Shown: positions 18,961 through 28,436, counted from the first letter of the stretch. The stretch: DNA of 64,000 bases from Carboxylicivirga mesophila (GCF_018271975.1 NZ_JAGUCN010000005.1:177928-241927), one strand, 5' to 3'. The notes: generated by a model from the letters alone, not told the origin. Program-made: numbers and translations.

Positions 18961-18968
18961 CAAATATA
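18961..18968 (-). promoter_or_regulatory. -7 box of the guaA promoter
   Basis: On the minus strand it reads TATATTTG, a match to TAnnTTTG about 105 bp before the guaA start. No clear -33 TTTG. No purine-type aptamer was recognised in the leader. Confidence 0.4.
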
Positions 18969-19012
18969 CGATTTAATATTTGATAATAGCGTGGTTAAAA
19001 CCAAGTAAAGCA

Positions 19013-20236
19013 TCAAATCTTTAACCTTGGTAAAGTTACTTTCCGACTCTCTGAACCATCTGGTTTAAGCAGGTAAAAAGTCAACTCATCTTTTGCTTTG
19101 GTCAACTCTTTAAGTGTTAGAAATACCTCACAAGAGCTTTTATCTTTAAGATTCACACCCTCAATATCTTCTATAACATCCCCTTTCTCAATACCGTACT
19201 CTTCGGCCGCAGTGCCTTTCCAAATACCATTGACTAAAAACTGATCATCTTTCATAATCAAATCAATACCAAAACTTTCTATAGTCAGGTCATCTGAATT
19301 TTCCCCTAAATCAATAAAAAAACGCTTTTGCGGATAGTCTAAAATAAAATTACCGTGTTCAAGCATTTTCATACCTATTTTAGATTTGCCATCACTCGTC
19401 TCAAGGCTCACACTTTGAAATTGTGTAATACCAATTTGCAATTTAGAGTTGCAATAAATACTTGTCTGGTGCTTACCCGCTCCCCAGGCACCATGCGAAT
19501 TAGTGCCGCTGGAAACATAATCAGGTTGGCCAATTGCCTTTTTCTTGGTCAACCAGCTGGCGGTAGGATTGTATAGTGAAAAAATATCACCACTACCTGT
19601 GTCCAGCAATACCCACCCTATATTCTTGCTGTTGATCTTACACTTAATAAATGGGGAACTTTGTTGCTTATTTACGTGCATTTTAGCTCCTTGCTTACTC
19701 TGCTTGCCCAAAGTTTGAAATGAATCTGTTATTACCAGCTTCTTTTGATACCAGTCAATTTTAAAGGCGCCAAAACGCAATAAATTACTCCCAATAATAC
19801 CTTTGTATCCCAAACATTTAAAAGGCCCTGCAAACATATCAACATACATAACCGGTATATCTTCATACTGTAAATCCCCCACCTCAATCAGTGGCATCCT
19901 CACTATCTCTGCCATTTGCTTTTTTCCGGTTGCATCACCTATTCGCATCTTACTTGAATTGTCATATTGCTGATTGGTTGAATCCTTGAACAATACACAC
20001 ATCGCCCCGGTATCAAGCAAATACCTTCCTTTTACACCATTCATATTAGCCTCTATCACAATCTTATCATGAATATATTCAAAGGGTATTTCTGTATAGA
20101 AATTGTCAGTTACAAGTTGTCCTTCATTAAACTGCCCAAAGACAACAAGTTGTTTCATGAATAATAACAAAACAATGGTCAGAACAAGAACTGTATTTTT
20201 ATTTGCATTGATATTCGCATTCGCCACACTATTCAT
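19013..20236 (-). CDS. Secreted retropepsin-like aspartyl protease with PDZ domain
   Basis: The 407-residue protein has a hydrophobic N-terminus ending V-V-F-G-Q (probable cleavage near residue 35) and two aspartyl-protease lobes with D-T-G motifs: L-L-D-T-G-A-M at about 75-80 and L-L-D-T-G-S-G at about 215. A C-terminal PDZ domain follows (about 310-400, I-E-K-G-D-V-I-E-D-I-E-G). Single-chain bacterial retropepsin-like proteins with PDZ domains are frequent in Bacteroidota; their substrates are mostly unknown. The ATG at 20236 is chosen because the ATG at 20158 would cut into the signal peptide. It is divergent from the UpxY-like gene. Confidence 0.88.
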   Translation of the reverse strand: MNSVANANINANKNTVLVLTIVLLLFMKQLVVFGQFNEGQLVTDNFYTEIPFEYIHDKIVIEANMNGVKGRYLLDTGAMCVLFKDSTNQQYDNSSKMRIGDATGKKQMAEIVRMPLIEVGDLQYEDIPVMYVDMFAGPFKCLGYKGIIGSNLLRFGAFKIDWYQKKLVITDSFQTLGKQSKQGAKMHVNKQQSSPFIKCKINSKNIGWVLLDTGSGDIFSLYNPTASWLTKKKAIGQPDYVSSGTNSHGAWGAGKHQTSIYCNSKLQIGITQFQSVSLETSDGKSKIGMKMLEHGNFILDYPQKRFFIDLGENSDDLTIESFGIDLIMKDDQFLVNGIWKGTAAEEYGIEKGDVIEDIEGVNLKDKSSCEVFLTLKELTKAKDELTFYLLKPDGSESRKVTLPRLKI

Positions 20237-20342
20237 ATTTACATATTTAGATTTGATTGCAGGCTATTCAATTCTCTGCATTGCTCAAATATCATTATTT
20301 TCAAGCTTAATTTTTATTAAATTCGTTTCAAAATTTGAGATT

Positions 20343-20849
20343 TTGGAGAAAAAGCAAGAAGCATCGTGGTATGCTTTATATACTAAATCAAGGGCTGAGA
20401 AGAAAGTTTTTGAGCAACTGACCGCTATGGGTATTGAAACCTATTTGCCCTTAAAGAAAACATTAAGACAGTGGAGCGATCGTAAGAAATGGGTGGAGAT
20501 GCCTGTGATTAGCTCATACATCTTTATTAAAATACCAAAAACCGACTACCAGAAGGTATTTGATGTCAACGGCATTGTGGCCTATGTGTCTTATAAAGGA
20601 AAGGCCTGTATTATTCCAGAGAACGATATACTTGCTATGAAGCGTGCCATTGAAAATCAAATGGAATTTAGCGTTGAGAGTGGTCAAATTGAAAAAGGTC
20701 AGCAAATCACTGTGACCTCTGGCCCTCTGGAAGGTATAAAAGGTGAAGTAATTGAAATACAGGGAGCAAAAAAGATAATTCTGCGCATCAACCAAATAGG
20801 TTACACCCTTGTTGTAAACCTTGACAGTGCCACATTTAAAACAGATTAA
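20343..20849 (+). CDS. UpxY-family transcription antiterminator (NusG-like)
   Basis: From residue W-Y-A-L-Y-T-K-S-R-A-E-K-K onward the protein is a NusG paralogue: an NGN domain followed by a KOW domain (K-G-Q-Q-I-T-V-T-S-G-P-L-E-G-I-K-G). Such UpxY proteins associate with RNA polymerase and allow read-through of long polysaccharide operons. The start is uncertain. The frame is open upstream to 20103, but those ATGs lie antisense to the aspartyl protease signal peptide and would add two hydrophobic segments. A TTG at 20343 gives the usual N-terminus and is preferred here. The next gene is one epimerase; no polysaccharide operon follows. Confidence 0.82.
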   Translation: MEKKQEASWYALYTKSRAEKKVFEQLTAMGIETYLPLKKTLRQWSDRKKWVEMPVISSYIFIKIPKTDYQKVFDVNGIVAYVSYKGKACIIPENDILAMKRAIENQMEFSVESGQIEKGQQITVTSGPLEGIKGEVIEIQGAKKIILRINQIGYTLVVNLDSATFKTD

Positions 20850-20912
20850 AGTACATAGCAGATGCGATAACGATACATACTCTGCCAATTCCACCAAAAT
20901 TAACCATACCAC

Positions 20913-21917
20913 ATGAGCATTAATAAAGAATCAAAAATATTAGTTACCGGTGCAGCCGGCTTCATTGGCTTTCACTTATGCCAACGCCTTTGCACAAGCG
21001 GATTCAATGTTATTGGCATTGACTCTGTTAATGATTACTACTCAACGCAGTTAAAGAATGATCGCATTGAGCAATTAAGTAATTATCCGAATTTTACTTT
21101 TAAACGCATTGACATATGCGATAAAGAAAAGCTGGACAAGGAATTTGCAACGCACAAATTTGAGGTCGTTATAAACCTGGCTGCACAGGCCGGTGTAAGA
21201 TACAGCATTGAGCACCCTTATAAATACATAGATAGTAATTTAATCGGCTTCATCAATATATTAGAGGCCTGCAGGCAACATCCTGTACAACATCTGATTT
21301 ATGCCTCTTCCAGCTCTGTATATGGCAATTCAGAGAGTATACCTTTTAGCACACAAGCCCCATGTAATGAACCGGTATCATTATATGCAGCCACCAAAAA
21401 AGCGAATGAGATGATGGCGCACAGCTATGCTCAATTATATAAAATACCGGTTACCGGCCTTCGTTTTTTCACTGTTTACGGACCTTATGGACGACCCGAC
21501 ATGGCTTATTTTTCATTTACCCGAAAAATAATGAATAACGAAACCATACAGGTTTATAACAATGGCGATCTCGAGCGCGATTTTACTTTTGTAGACGATA
21601 TTGTTAAAGCTATTGAAAAACTAATTGATTTGCCATTTGATACAAAAGAAGAGATGGAAAAGCCTTATCGTCTTTTCAACATAGGGAATAATAAACCTGT
21701 TAAGCTAATGGCTTTTATCAACACACTTGAAAAACATATTGGCATAACAGCCAATAAAGAATACCTGCCCATGCAGAAAGGTGATGTGTTCAGAACATAT
21801 GCCGACATTAGTGCGCTGGAGGAGCGAATTGGCTTTAAACCATCCACCAGCATTGACGAAGGACTGAAACAATTTATTGATTGGTATAAATCGTATTATA
21901 ACGGACAGCAGAATTAA
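20913..21917 (+). CDS. NAD-dependent sugar-nucleotide epimerase, UDP-glucuronate 4-epimerase type
   Basis: An extended short-chain dehydrogenase of 334 residues. The NAD-binding motif G-A-A-G-F-I-G is at about 13-19, the A-S-S-S-S-V-Y-G segment supplies the active-site Ser/Thr region, and Y-A-A-T-K-K supplies the catalytic Tyr and Lys. The segment D-Y-Y-S-T-Q-L-K-N-D-R is typical of the UDP-glucuronate 4-epimerase (CapI/LpsL) branch rather than GalE. It would supply UDP-galacturonate for surface polysaccharide. It lies 63 bp after the UpxY-like gene, with the next gene 2 bp downstream. Confidence 0.88.
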   Translation: MSINKESKILVTGAAGFIGFHLCQRLCTSGFNVIGIDSVNDYYSTQLKNDRIEQLSNYPNFTFKRIDICDKEKLDKEFATHKFEVVINLAAQAGVRYSIEHPYKYIDSNLIGFINILEACRQHPVQHLIYASSSSVYGNSESIPFSTQAPCNEPVSLYAATKKANEMMAHSYAQLYKIPVTGLRFFTVYGPYGRPDMAYFSFTRKIMNNETIQVYNNGDLERDFTFVDDIVKAIEKLIDLPFDTKEEMEKPYRLFNIGNNKPVKLMAFINTLEKHIGITANKEYLPMQKGDVFRTYADISALEERIGFKPSTSIDEGLKQFIDWYKSYYNGQQN

Positions 21918-21919
21918 CT

Positions 21920-22732
21920 ATGCATTACGAAGAAGAATTACCCATTGAGGACTATATTTATACCGAAGCGCTAAAAGAACGTCATTACGATATGGAGCGC
22001 TTCAAAGAGCTGATTGCTGTTAATGACAGTAGTAATGAAGAAGCAGCTACGGAGTTGTTGTATGTTTCCAAAAGACTGTTTTACAATCATCATGGGCTGG
22101 ATAAAATTATGATGGCACGTGATACCATGCTTCACTTTTGGGATGTGGAAACGGATGACGACACTATTCCCGCAACAATGAATAGTGGCATTAAAGAACA
22201 TGATGAATTAATAGAAGATGTATTAAATGCCATGAGCGACATGGATGATCTTCAGCAGCTGAATATTAAAAAACTGGCTAATCGCTACCCAGAGCTATCC
22301 TTCTTATCCCTGATAAAAATTATTTTGTTGGAATTACAAGAAACAGCGCCCAACAAAATAATGAAGCAACTGGATGAAGCCTTATCGATATACCCCGATG
22401 ATATTCTGCTTAAGTTAGAAAAAGATACTCAGCTCAATAAACAGGAAAAAGCGGGTAGTTACATCACCAGCACTTTGCTTTCGTCTAAAAAAGCTTCGGA
22501 GCTATTTCATCGTCAGACCATCCACTCTTTTGAGTTAATAAGTTTAAATACGGCCATTTATGAGTTTCTGGTCAATCAAAAAGACATCCTTTTGTTGGAT
22601 GCCCTGATGTTTGCCTCGCAAACACTCTACCCCGAGTGGGAAGATGCCTGGAGCGACAAACTCCTTTACAGCGAAATACTAAAAGTACAGTTTTGCCAAA
22701 TGCTGGTGACAGGCAACCAGGCTATTTCATGA
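21920..22732 (+). CDS. Conserved-looking helical protein of unknown function
   Basis: The 270-residue protein begins 2 bp after the epimerase stop, so it is translated from the same mRNA. It is acidic, almost entirely helical in appearance, without signal peptide, membrane segments or cysteine clusters. It resembles helical-repeat (TPR-like) scaffolds (for example M-K-Q-L-D-E-A-L-S-I-Y-P-D-D near residue 150), but no family is recognised. Its last 6 bases overlap the convergent gene. Confidence 0.7.
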   Translation: MHYEEELPIEDYIYTEALKERHYDMERFKELIAVNDSSNEEAATELLYVSKRLFYNHHGLDKIMMARDTMLHFWDVETDDDTIPATMNSGIKEHDELIEDVLNAMSDMDDLQQLNIKKLANRYPELSFLSLIKIILLELQETAPNKIMKQLDEALSIYPDDILLKLEKDTQLNKQEKAGSYITSTLLSSKKASELFHRQTIHSFELISLNTAIYEFLVNQKDILLLDALMFASQTLYPEWEDAWSDKLLYSEILKVQFCQMLVTGNQAIS

Positions 22733-22741
22733 GAAATAGCC
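22720..22741. terminator. Hairpin holding both convergent stop codons
   Basis: A perfect 9-bp stem GGCTATTTC/GAAATAGCC with an ATGA loop. Both TGA stops (plus 22730-22732, minus 22729-22727) lie in or beside the loop. On the plus strand it is followed by TTTTAGTTTTT, so it probably terminates the plus-strand operon. On the minus strand there is no T-run. Confidence 0.72.
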
Positions 22742-23395
22742 TTTTAGTTTTTCTACCAGCGGACCAATATTTTCGGCCCCGCCAGTGAAATAGGCAGTAC
22801 CTAAGTCAACTACTTTCTTGCCCGATTGAGTGGCTAAGCCTTCCAGAAACTTGCGGAGAATAAGCTTGAATGTGATGGCCTCTCCTTTTTCTACCTTTAT
22901 CGCTGCCTTACACTCCTTTACAATGCGTTCGATGGCTTTCTCGGGATAATAATAGGCCAGCAAATCAATAAATGATTCAATGTGTATGCGGATAATTTCG
23001 GAGTTAAACGAACTGTCGGCATAATGACCAAGCTGCTTTAATTGTGCCCCAATACTGCTTCGGATAAACTTGTTTTCAATCACAAATTCAATCTTATTCA
23101 AGTCACCACGGAGCTTTGATTTAGCAACAATGGCAAAGAATGCTTCCTTAATATCAGCCTCTGTCATGTGCGTGTATTTCAGATCACTCTCGTAGGCGAG
23201 GCGTCGCACCTTTGTTTCCGGTATTTGCAGGTCAAGACTCATCTCAAAATTGGTCTTATTCTTTAGGTCGCCATACTTACGGAGCAAGTTAAATATCAGC
23301 ACCTCAAAGTCATTTTTATTCATCGAACCAAAGCCTCGATTTGCATAGTGTTCAATAAACTCAGCTGCAAACAATTCTTTATCAAAAACCTCCAT
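22727..23395 (-). CDS. Unknown cytoplasmic protein, probable partner of the next gene
   Basis: A 222-residue soluble protein, mainly helical, with no signal peptide. The region K-T-N-F-E-M-S-L-D-L-Q-I-P-E-T-K-V-R-R-L resembles a helix-turn-helix, so DNA or RNA binding is possible. The C-terminus is glycine-containing and mildly hydrophobic (G-T-A-Y-F-T-G-G-A). It starts 18 bp after the small glycine-zipper membrane-protein gene, making a two-gene unit. No family recognised. Confidence 0.65.
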   Translation of the reverse strand: MEVFDKELFAAEFIEHYANRGFGSMNKNDFEVLIFNLLRKYGDLKNKTNFEMSLDLQIPETKVRRLAYESDLKYTHMTEADIKEAFFAIVAKSKLRGDLNKIEFVIENKFIRSSIGAQLKQLGHYADSSFNSEIIRIHIESFIDLLAYYYPEKAIERIVKECKAAIKVEKGEAITFKLILRKFLEGLATQSGKKVVDLGTAYFTGGAENIGPLVEKLKGYFS

Positions 23396-23413
23396 GTATT
23401 ATATTTTTCTTTA

Positions 23414-23878
23414 TCAGGGTTTATAGTCAACATCTAGCTGCCTGCCTTCGCGCGCAGCTTTATTATCTTGGGCACTTCCAAGCGCCAAGCCAATGGCCAT
23501 ACCAACTGCAATGCCAATCCCAAGCGTGCCCATATTATCTGTAACCTGCCCCCATACTATACCCAGTGGTACACCAAACACTGTCATCCCCAGCACCATC
23601 CATAAATTACGATAGTAGCCTTTGGGCACAAGCTTCAGTTCCTTTTCAAGCAGCTTAATAATGGCCTTTTGTGAGGCGGCTATTTGCTTTCTTAGTTCAA
23701 ACTTTTTGTCAATGGCATGATTCACCAGCTGTATATTGTCATTCACAAACTCAACAATAGCTGAGGGCAATTCTCGCTTTTGCAGTTCCACCACAAGCTT
23801 ACGAAATTGATGATAACGCATATAATCTTTTGATGGCACATCATTCGGTTTTATCTCAATCAGGTTAATTATTGTCAT
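23414..23878 (-). CDS. Unknown protein with glycine-zipper membrane hairpin
   Basis: The 154-residue protein has about 75 polar helical residues, with a run of Lys, Glu and Leu that could form a coiled coil. Two closely spaced hydrophobic segments follow (about 90-110 and 115-135); the second, G-I-G-I-A-V-G-M-A-I-G-L-A-L-G, has small residues every four positions as in glycine zippers. The tail is charged. It is likely an inner-membrane protein with both ends in the cytoplasm. It is co-directional with, and 18 bp ahead of, the gene ending at 22727. Function unknown. Confidence 0.65.
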   Translation of the reverse strand: MTIINLIEIKPNDVPSKDYMRYHQFRKLVVELQKRELPSAIVEFVNDNIQLVNHAIDKKFELRKQIAASQKAIIKLLEKELKLVPKGYYRNLWMVLGMTVFGVPLGIVWGQVTDNMGTLGIGIAVGMAIGLALGSAQDNKAAREGRQLDVDYKP

Positions 23879-24007
23879 GGCACTTGATTTTCTGTTCTTT
23901 GTTTAATATCCAGGCATCCTATCCTCTGAAACAATCCGCTTTCCAATCAGCAGACAGCTTTAACTATTGGATGTAGCTCGTGATTATAAAAATACATCAT
24001 CGCATAG

Positions 24008-24454
24008 TTACAATAAAATATCATAAACACCCGATGAGCCATCCAGCTCAAATTCTGCCCCCTCCAATTCAATCGCATTATAATCGGTGAACGAACAGCA
24101 ATCTTCACTTTTCCGAACTGCATCCACATAGAACGTAAAAAGCACATCATCATCATGATACACATAGCAATTAACTACTTCGGTCTGCCAGCCAACTGAA
24201 TATAAATTGATGTATCCCAGATTATTTTCATCAATAAAATCAAACTCAATGCTCTTCTGTGTTATAACATCTTTTATTTGAATATCATCAATTGAAAAGG
24301 TTCCATTGGTAAAAAGATTCTCTCCGCTACCATTGTCAACCATATTAAAAACAAACGCTTTAGGTGGCGTCATACAGGCCGGGCAATCTTTGACCATATC
24401 GCAGGCGCAGGCGAATAAAATCAACAGGAAACAACCGAAGAGTTTAGCTTTCAT
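24008..24454 (-). CDS. Putative lipoprotein of unknown function
   Basis: The 148-residue protein starts with a lipoprotein signal sequence; the lipobox L-F-A-C-A-C offers Cys16 or Cys18 as the acylated residue. The mature part is short, beta-rich and acidic, with several further cysteines (C-P-A-C near residue 24 and C-C near 119) that may form disulfides. No family is recognised. It stands alone between the unknown pair and clpB. Confidence 0.65.
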   Translation of the reverse strand: MKAKLFGCFLLILFACACDMVKDCPACMTPPKAFVFNMVDNGSGENLFTNGTFSIDDIQIKDVITQKSIEFDFIDENNLGYINLYSVGWQTEVVNCYVYHDDDVLFTFYVDAVRKSEDCCSFTDYNAIELEGAEFELDGSSGVYDILL

Positions 24455-24520
24455 AAGTTTGGTATAGTTTAGACAAGCCTAAAGGTATCAAATAGATAAA
24501 CTTATTGAAATAATTAGGCA

Positions 24521-24555
24521 CAAAAAAGGTGCAGGACTTTACTAATCCGCACCTT
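24521..24555 (-). terminator. Intrinsic terminator of clpB
   Basis: A stem AAGGTGC/GCACCTT, extended inward by GGA/TCC across one bulge, is followed on the minus strand by a run of T (the plus-strand A-run at 24522-24527). It lies 27 bp after the clpB stop. Confidence 0.85.
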
Positions 24556-24581
24556 CTCACAACTAATTATCAACCTTATAC

Positions 24582-27173
24582 CTATCTCTGATTAGTAAAA
24601 ACTAAACCATTTTCACCAGCATCAATAACGATAGAAGAAGCTGCATGTACTTCACCACCCAATATTTTCTTCGACAGCTCATTCAGCACCAGTCGCTGAA
24701 TCACACGCTTCACAGGCCGCGCCCCAAATTGAGGCTCATACCCCTCTTGGGCAATGTAATCCAATGCGTCATCTGTTATTTCAATATGCATCTGTTTAGC
24801 AGCCAGCATTTTTTTCAGGCTATTCACCTGAAGCTTCACCACTTCTTTCACCTCGCTTATATCCAAAGGTGTAAACATCACCACCTCATCAATGCGGTTA
24901 AGAAACTCAGGCCTAATCGATTGCTTCAATAAAGCCAGCACTTCGCGTTTAGTATCCTCCACAACTGAGAAACGCTCATCCATATTAATGCCTTCCAGCT
25001 TATTCTGAATAATATGGGCTCCCATATTGGAGGTCATAATAATAATGGTATTCTTAAAATCAGCCACTCGTCCTTTATTGTCGGTTAATCGCCCCTCATC
25101 CAACACCTGCAGCAACACATTAAATGTATCAGGATGAGCTTTTTCTATTTCATCGAGCAACACTACCGAGTAGGGTTTTCGCCGCACAGCTTCGGTTAGC
25201 TGACCTCCTTCATCATAACCTACATATCCTGGAGGTGCACCCACCAGTCGGCTAACAGCATGCCGCTCCTGATATTCGCTCAAATCGATGCGAGTCAAGG
25301 CATTCTCGTCGTTAAATAAATAATCGGCCAGTGTTTTAGCCAACTCGGTTTTCCCCACGCCGGTTGTACCCAAAAACAGGAATGAACCTATGGGACGTCG
25401 ACTATCCTGCAAATCAGCACGTGAACGACGTACGGCATCTGCCACCACCTCAATGGCCTCTTCCTGACCAACCACACGCTTGTGCAACTCATCTTCGAGC
25501 CTTAACAGCTTTTCACGTTCGCTACTCATCATCTTCGACACAGGAATACCAGTCCAGCGTGCTACCACTTCAGCAATATCTTCGCTGGTTACTTCTTCTT
25601 TTATCAAGGCATTTTCCTGGTTAGATTTCAGTGTTTCCTGAGCCTTTTCCAGTTTCTCCTCCTCGGCTTTTATTTTACCATAACGCAACTCAGCCACACA
25701 ACCAAAATTACCATCACGCTCAGCTTTATCGGCTTCCTGTTTGTACTGGTCTATTTGCGTTTTCAAATTTTGCACCTCCTCGGCGGCACTGCGCTCCGAC
25801 TCCCATTTGGCATAGATGCTGTTGCGTTGTTCTTTTAAATCAGCCAGTTCTTTCTTTATCTGGCCAATCTTCACTTTATCATTCTCGCGCTTAATAGCCT
25901 CCAGTTCAATCTCCATTTGCATGATGCGCCTATCCAATACATCCAATTCTTCAGGCTTTGAGTTCATCTCCAATCGCAGCTTGGATGCTGCTTCATCCAT
26001 TAAATCAATGGCCTTATCGGGCAAAAAACGATCACTGATATATCGGTGAGACAACTCAACGGCAGCTATAATGGCGCCATCTTTAATACGTACCTTGTGA
26101 TGATTCTCATACTTGTCCTTAATGCCGCGCAGAATAGAGATAGCGCTCTCTTTATCCGGCTCATTGACCATCACTTTCTGAAAGCGTCGTTCCAACGCCT
26201 TATCCTTTTCAAAGTACTTTTGAAACTCATCCAATGTGGTAGCTCCAATGGCACGTAATTCGCCACGTGCCAAAGCCGGCTTAAGTATGTTGGCAGCATC
26301 CATGGCTCCTTGTCCGCCACCAGCTCCAACTAAAGTATGAATCTCATCAATAAATAATACGATGCGTCCATCCTCTGCCACCACCTCTTTCACGACAGCT
26401 TTCAGACGTTCCTCAAACTCACCTTTGTATTTAGCCCCGGCGATCAGCGCACCCATATCAAGCGAATAGATAATCTTATCCTTTAAATTCTCAGGTACAT
26501 CACCCCTCACCAATCGGTGCGCCAAACCTTCTGCTATAGCAGTTTTACCAGTACCTGGCTCTCCCACCAGCATCGGGTTGTTTTTGGTGCGTCTGGACAG
26601 AATCTGCAGGATACGCCGAATTTCATCATCCCGACCAATGACCGGATCCAATTTACCGTCATTGGCCAGCTTATTCAGGTTGCGTGCATATTTTTCAAGC
26701 GATTGATAGGTTTCCTCTTGTGATTGTGAGGTCACATTCTTTCCCTTGCGCAACTCTCCAATAGCCGATGATAAATCTTTTTCATTGATGCCGTTATCTT
26801 TCATCAGGCGCGCCACCTCATCTCCAGCGCCGAGCATGGCTAAAAGAATGTGCTCGATGGATACATATTCATCTTTCATCTTTTTTGCCCTGACCGATGC
26901 ATCATTTAATGTAGCTCCAGCCTTTCTTGACAGCATCATATCGCCCCCCTGTACTTTGGGGAAGCTTTGAAGAATACTCTCTAATGTTTGTTGAAATATG
27001 GCCGCATTAACGCCCAACTTATTAAGCAAAAATGGCAACACATTCTCGTCAACTGTATAAATGCCTTTCAAAAGATGGGCATTTTCAATTTGCTGATGCT
27101 GCATGCTCTGTGCAATATGCTGCGCCTGCTGCACCGCTTCCTGTGATTTGATGGTATAATTATTAAAGTTCAT
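24582..27173 (-). CDS. clpB: ATP-dependent disaggregase ClpB (Hsp100)
   Basis: ClpB extracts polypeptides from aggregates together with DnaK. The 863-residue protein is complete: N-terminal Clp repeat domain (1-150), AAA+ domain 1 with Walker A G-E-P-G-T-G-K-T, the coiled-coil M domain (about 400-540, with the Y-A-K-W-E-S-E-R segment), and AAA+ domain 2 with G-T-T-G-V-G-K-T and the C-terminal D2 small domain. The presence of the M domain and absence of a ClpP-binding tripeptide loop separate it from ClpA/ClpC. It is a single gene with its own terminator. I found no CIRCE or sigma-32-like site upstream. Confidence 0.97.
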   Translation of the reverse strand: MNFNNYTIKSQEAVQQAQHIAQSMQHQQIENAHLLKGIYTVDENVLPFLLNKLGVNAAIFQQTLESILQSFPKVQGGDMMLSRKAGATLNDASVRAKKMKDEYVSIEHILLAMLGAGDEVARLMKDNGINEKDLSSAIGELRKGKNVTSQSQEETYQSLEKYARNLNKLANDGKLDPVIGRDDEIRRILQILSRRTKNNPMLVGEPGTGKTAIAEGLAHRLVRGDVPENLKDKIIYSLDMGALIAGAKYKGEFEERLKAVVKEVVAEDGRIVLFIDEIHTLVGAGGGQGAMDAANILKPALARGELRAIGATTLDEFQKYFEKDKALERRFQKVMVNEPDKESAISILRGIKDKYENHHKVRIKDGAIIAAVELSHRYISDRFLPDKAIDLMDEAASKLRLEMNSKPEELDVLDRRIMQMEIELEAIKRENDKVKIGQIKKELADLKEQRNSIYAKWESERSAAEEVQNLKTQIDQYKQEADKAERDGNFGCVAELRYGKIKAEEEKLEKAQETLKSNQENALIKEEVTSEDIAEVVARWTGIPVSKMMSSEREKLLRLEDELHKRVVGQEEAIEVVADAVRRSRADLQDSRRPIGSFLFLGTTGVGKTELAKTLADYLFNDENALTRIDLSEYQERHAVSRLVGAPPGYVGYDEGGQLTEAVRRKPYSVVLLDEIEKAHPDTFNVLLQVLDEGRLTDNKGRVADFKNTIIIMTSNMGAHIIQNKLEGINMDERFSVVEDTKREVLALLKQSIRPEFLNRIDEVVMFTPLDISEVKEVVKLQVNSLKKMLAAKQMHIEITDDALDYIAQEGYEPQFGARPVKRVIQRLVLNELSKKILGGEVHAASSIVIDAGENGLVFTNQR

Positions 27174-27310
27174 GGTCTTTTGTTTATACCCTGCTCACTT
27201 CAAATGCTATACCTTTAACAAAAACTAGTCAATATGTCACCTAATCAACTAACAAATAAGACATTATGACTCTACCACTCTTAATTTCTATGACAATTAT
27301 TCAGTTAGGA

Positions 27311-28258
27311 TTAATATCCTGTAGTATTATTTAATCTTTCATATACAGGATAGTATTCCATACCATCTGGAGCCATCTTCATCAGTCGCTTTCGCTCTGC
27401 CTCGTTGTTCATCCACCTGTACACCCATGAAATCCCCCACTTTTTATGATAGTAGTTTTGTTGCTGATAAACTGAATCATTTAATGCATCTCCCAAACTC
27501 ACAAATAAATAACCTTGATTTCTGAGCATATTTATAATCCGGGGCAGGTAATCGGCATTAATCGTATTATCGTGACAAAGGTATATCTGCTTTATATGCC
27601 GATGGTATTGACCAATGGATAGTGAATCCATCCACATAAAATTTTTAATTGTCGCATTAACATATGCGTCACCTATTGCAGCAGCCATTTCAGTACTATC
27701 TGTTTTTATGTAATACTCATAAATGGCATTAAACATCCAGTCTGAACTTTCTATAGTAAATGGTGTAGTTGTGAGGTGAAGAGAATCAAGCACTTCTCCT
27801 ATAGCACTTTGCTCAATTGAGTCGTTACCCAAGCTGTTATAGGGAAACCTGAAATACTTAATTGTTTTGCCAGCATCCGCGCAAAGCCTTTGGCTATGCA
27901 ACATGCCTTTAATCACATCATCTCTGAAAACTTCTAATCCCACCTTTGAATAATCGGTATGGGCAAAAGTATGCGTACCCACCGTAAGCAATTCACTTTC
28001 TATCCAGCGCTCCAACAATTGTTCACTTACCTTTTTATCATCGAAATCAAAGAATAGACCTTCGTTAATAAATATGGCAACGGGTATTGCGAGTTCCTCC
28101 AAACTATCCAAAAGCAGAGTCTTATAGCCATCCTGAGCATACAAAGATATGTTTGGCACATCATCAATGCTTATAGCAACCATCTTTTGGGCTGAAATAT
28201 TAGCAAAAACCGCATTGCATAAAAAAACGACCATAAGACTAAGCCTCCTGCTAACCAT
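27311..28258 (-). CDS. Secreted polysaccharide deacetylase family protein
   Basis: The 315-residue protein has a signal peptide (cleavage probably after I-S-A near residue 23) and a NodB-type domain. The motif S-I-D-D-V-P holds the catalytic and metal Asp pair, and H-T-F-A-H-T-D-Y-S is the second metal motif (HxxxH). The family removes N- or O-acetyl groups from chitin, peptidoglycan or xylan. The substrate cannot be told here. The C-terminal part is rich in aromatic residues. It is a lone gene. Confidence 0.85.
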   Translation of the reverse strand: MVSRRLSLMVVFLCNAVFANISAQKMVAISIDDVPNISLYAQDGYKTLLLDSLEELAIPVAIFINEGLFFDFDDKKVSEQLLERWIESELLTVGTHTFAHTDYSKVGLEVFRDDVIKGMLHSQRLCADAGKTIKYFRFPYNSLGNDSIEQSAIGEVLDSLHLTTTPFTIESSDWMFNAIYEYYIKTDSTEMAAAIGDAYVNATIKNFMWMDSLSIGQYHRHIKQIYLCHDNTINADYLPRIINMLRNQGYLFVSLGDALNDSVYQQQNYYHKKWGISWVYRWMNNEAERKRLMKMAPDGMEYYPVYERLNNTTGY

Positions 28259-28436
28259 GTTCTTAATATTAATATTTTGTTAGGATAATATTAAACGATT
28301 AAAACCTAATATAGTATAAAACATTAAATTTAAAAGCAATTGCAACACAATTACTTTCAAACTTTAGTTTATGTTATAAAATATTAAAAAAAATGATTTT
28401 TATCACATCCCATGAGTGAAGCCATAAAAATTTGCC

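Noticed and set aside
20103..20342. N-terminal membrane segments of the UpxY-like protein
   Set aside because: The segment overlaps the antisense aspartyl protease start, is AT-rich and has no family support; kept only as an open question in the findings.
20343..22732. Capsular polysaccharide locus
   Set aside because: Only one sugar-nucleotide enzyme follows the UpxY-like gene; there are no glycosyltransferases, Wzx or Wzy.
25364..26258. Several plus-strand ORFs opposite clpB
   Set aside because: They are antisense shadows of a strongly conserved gene and show no domain.
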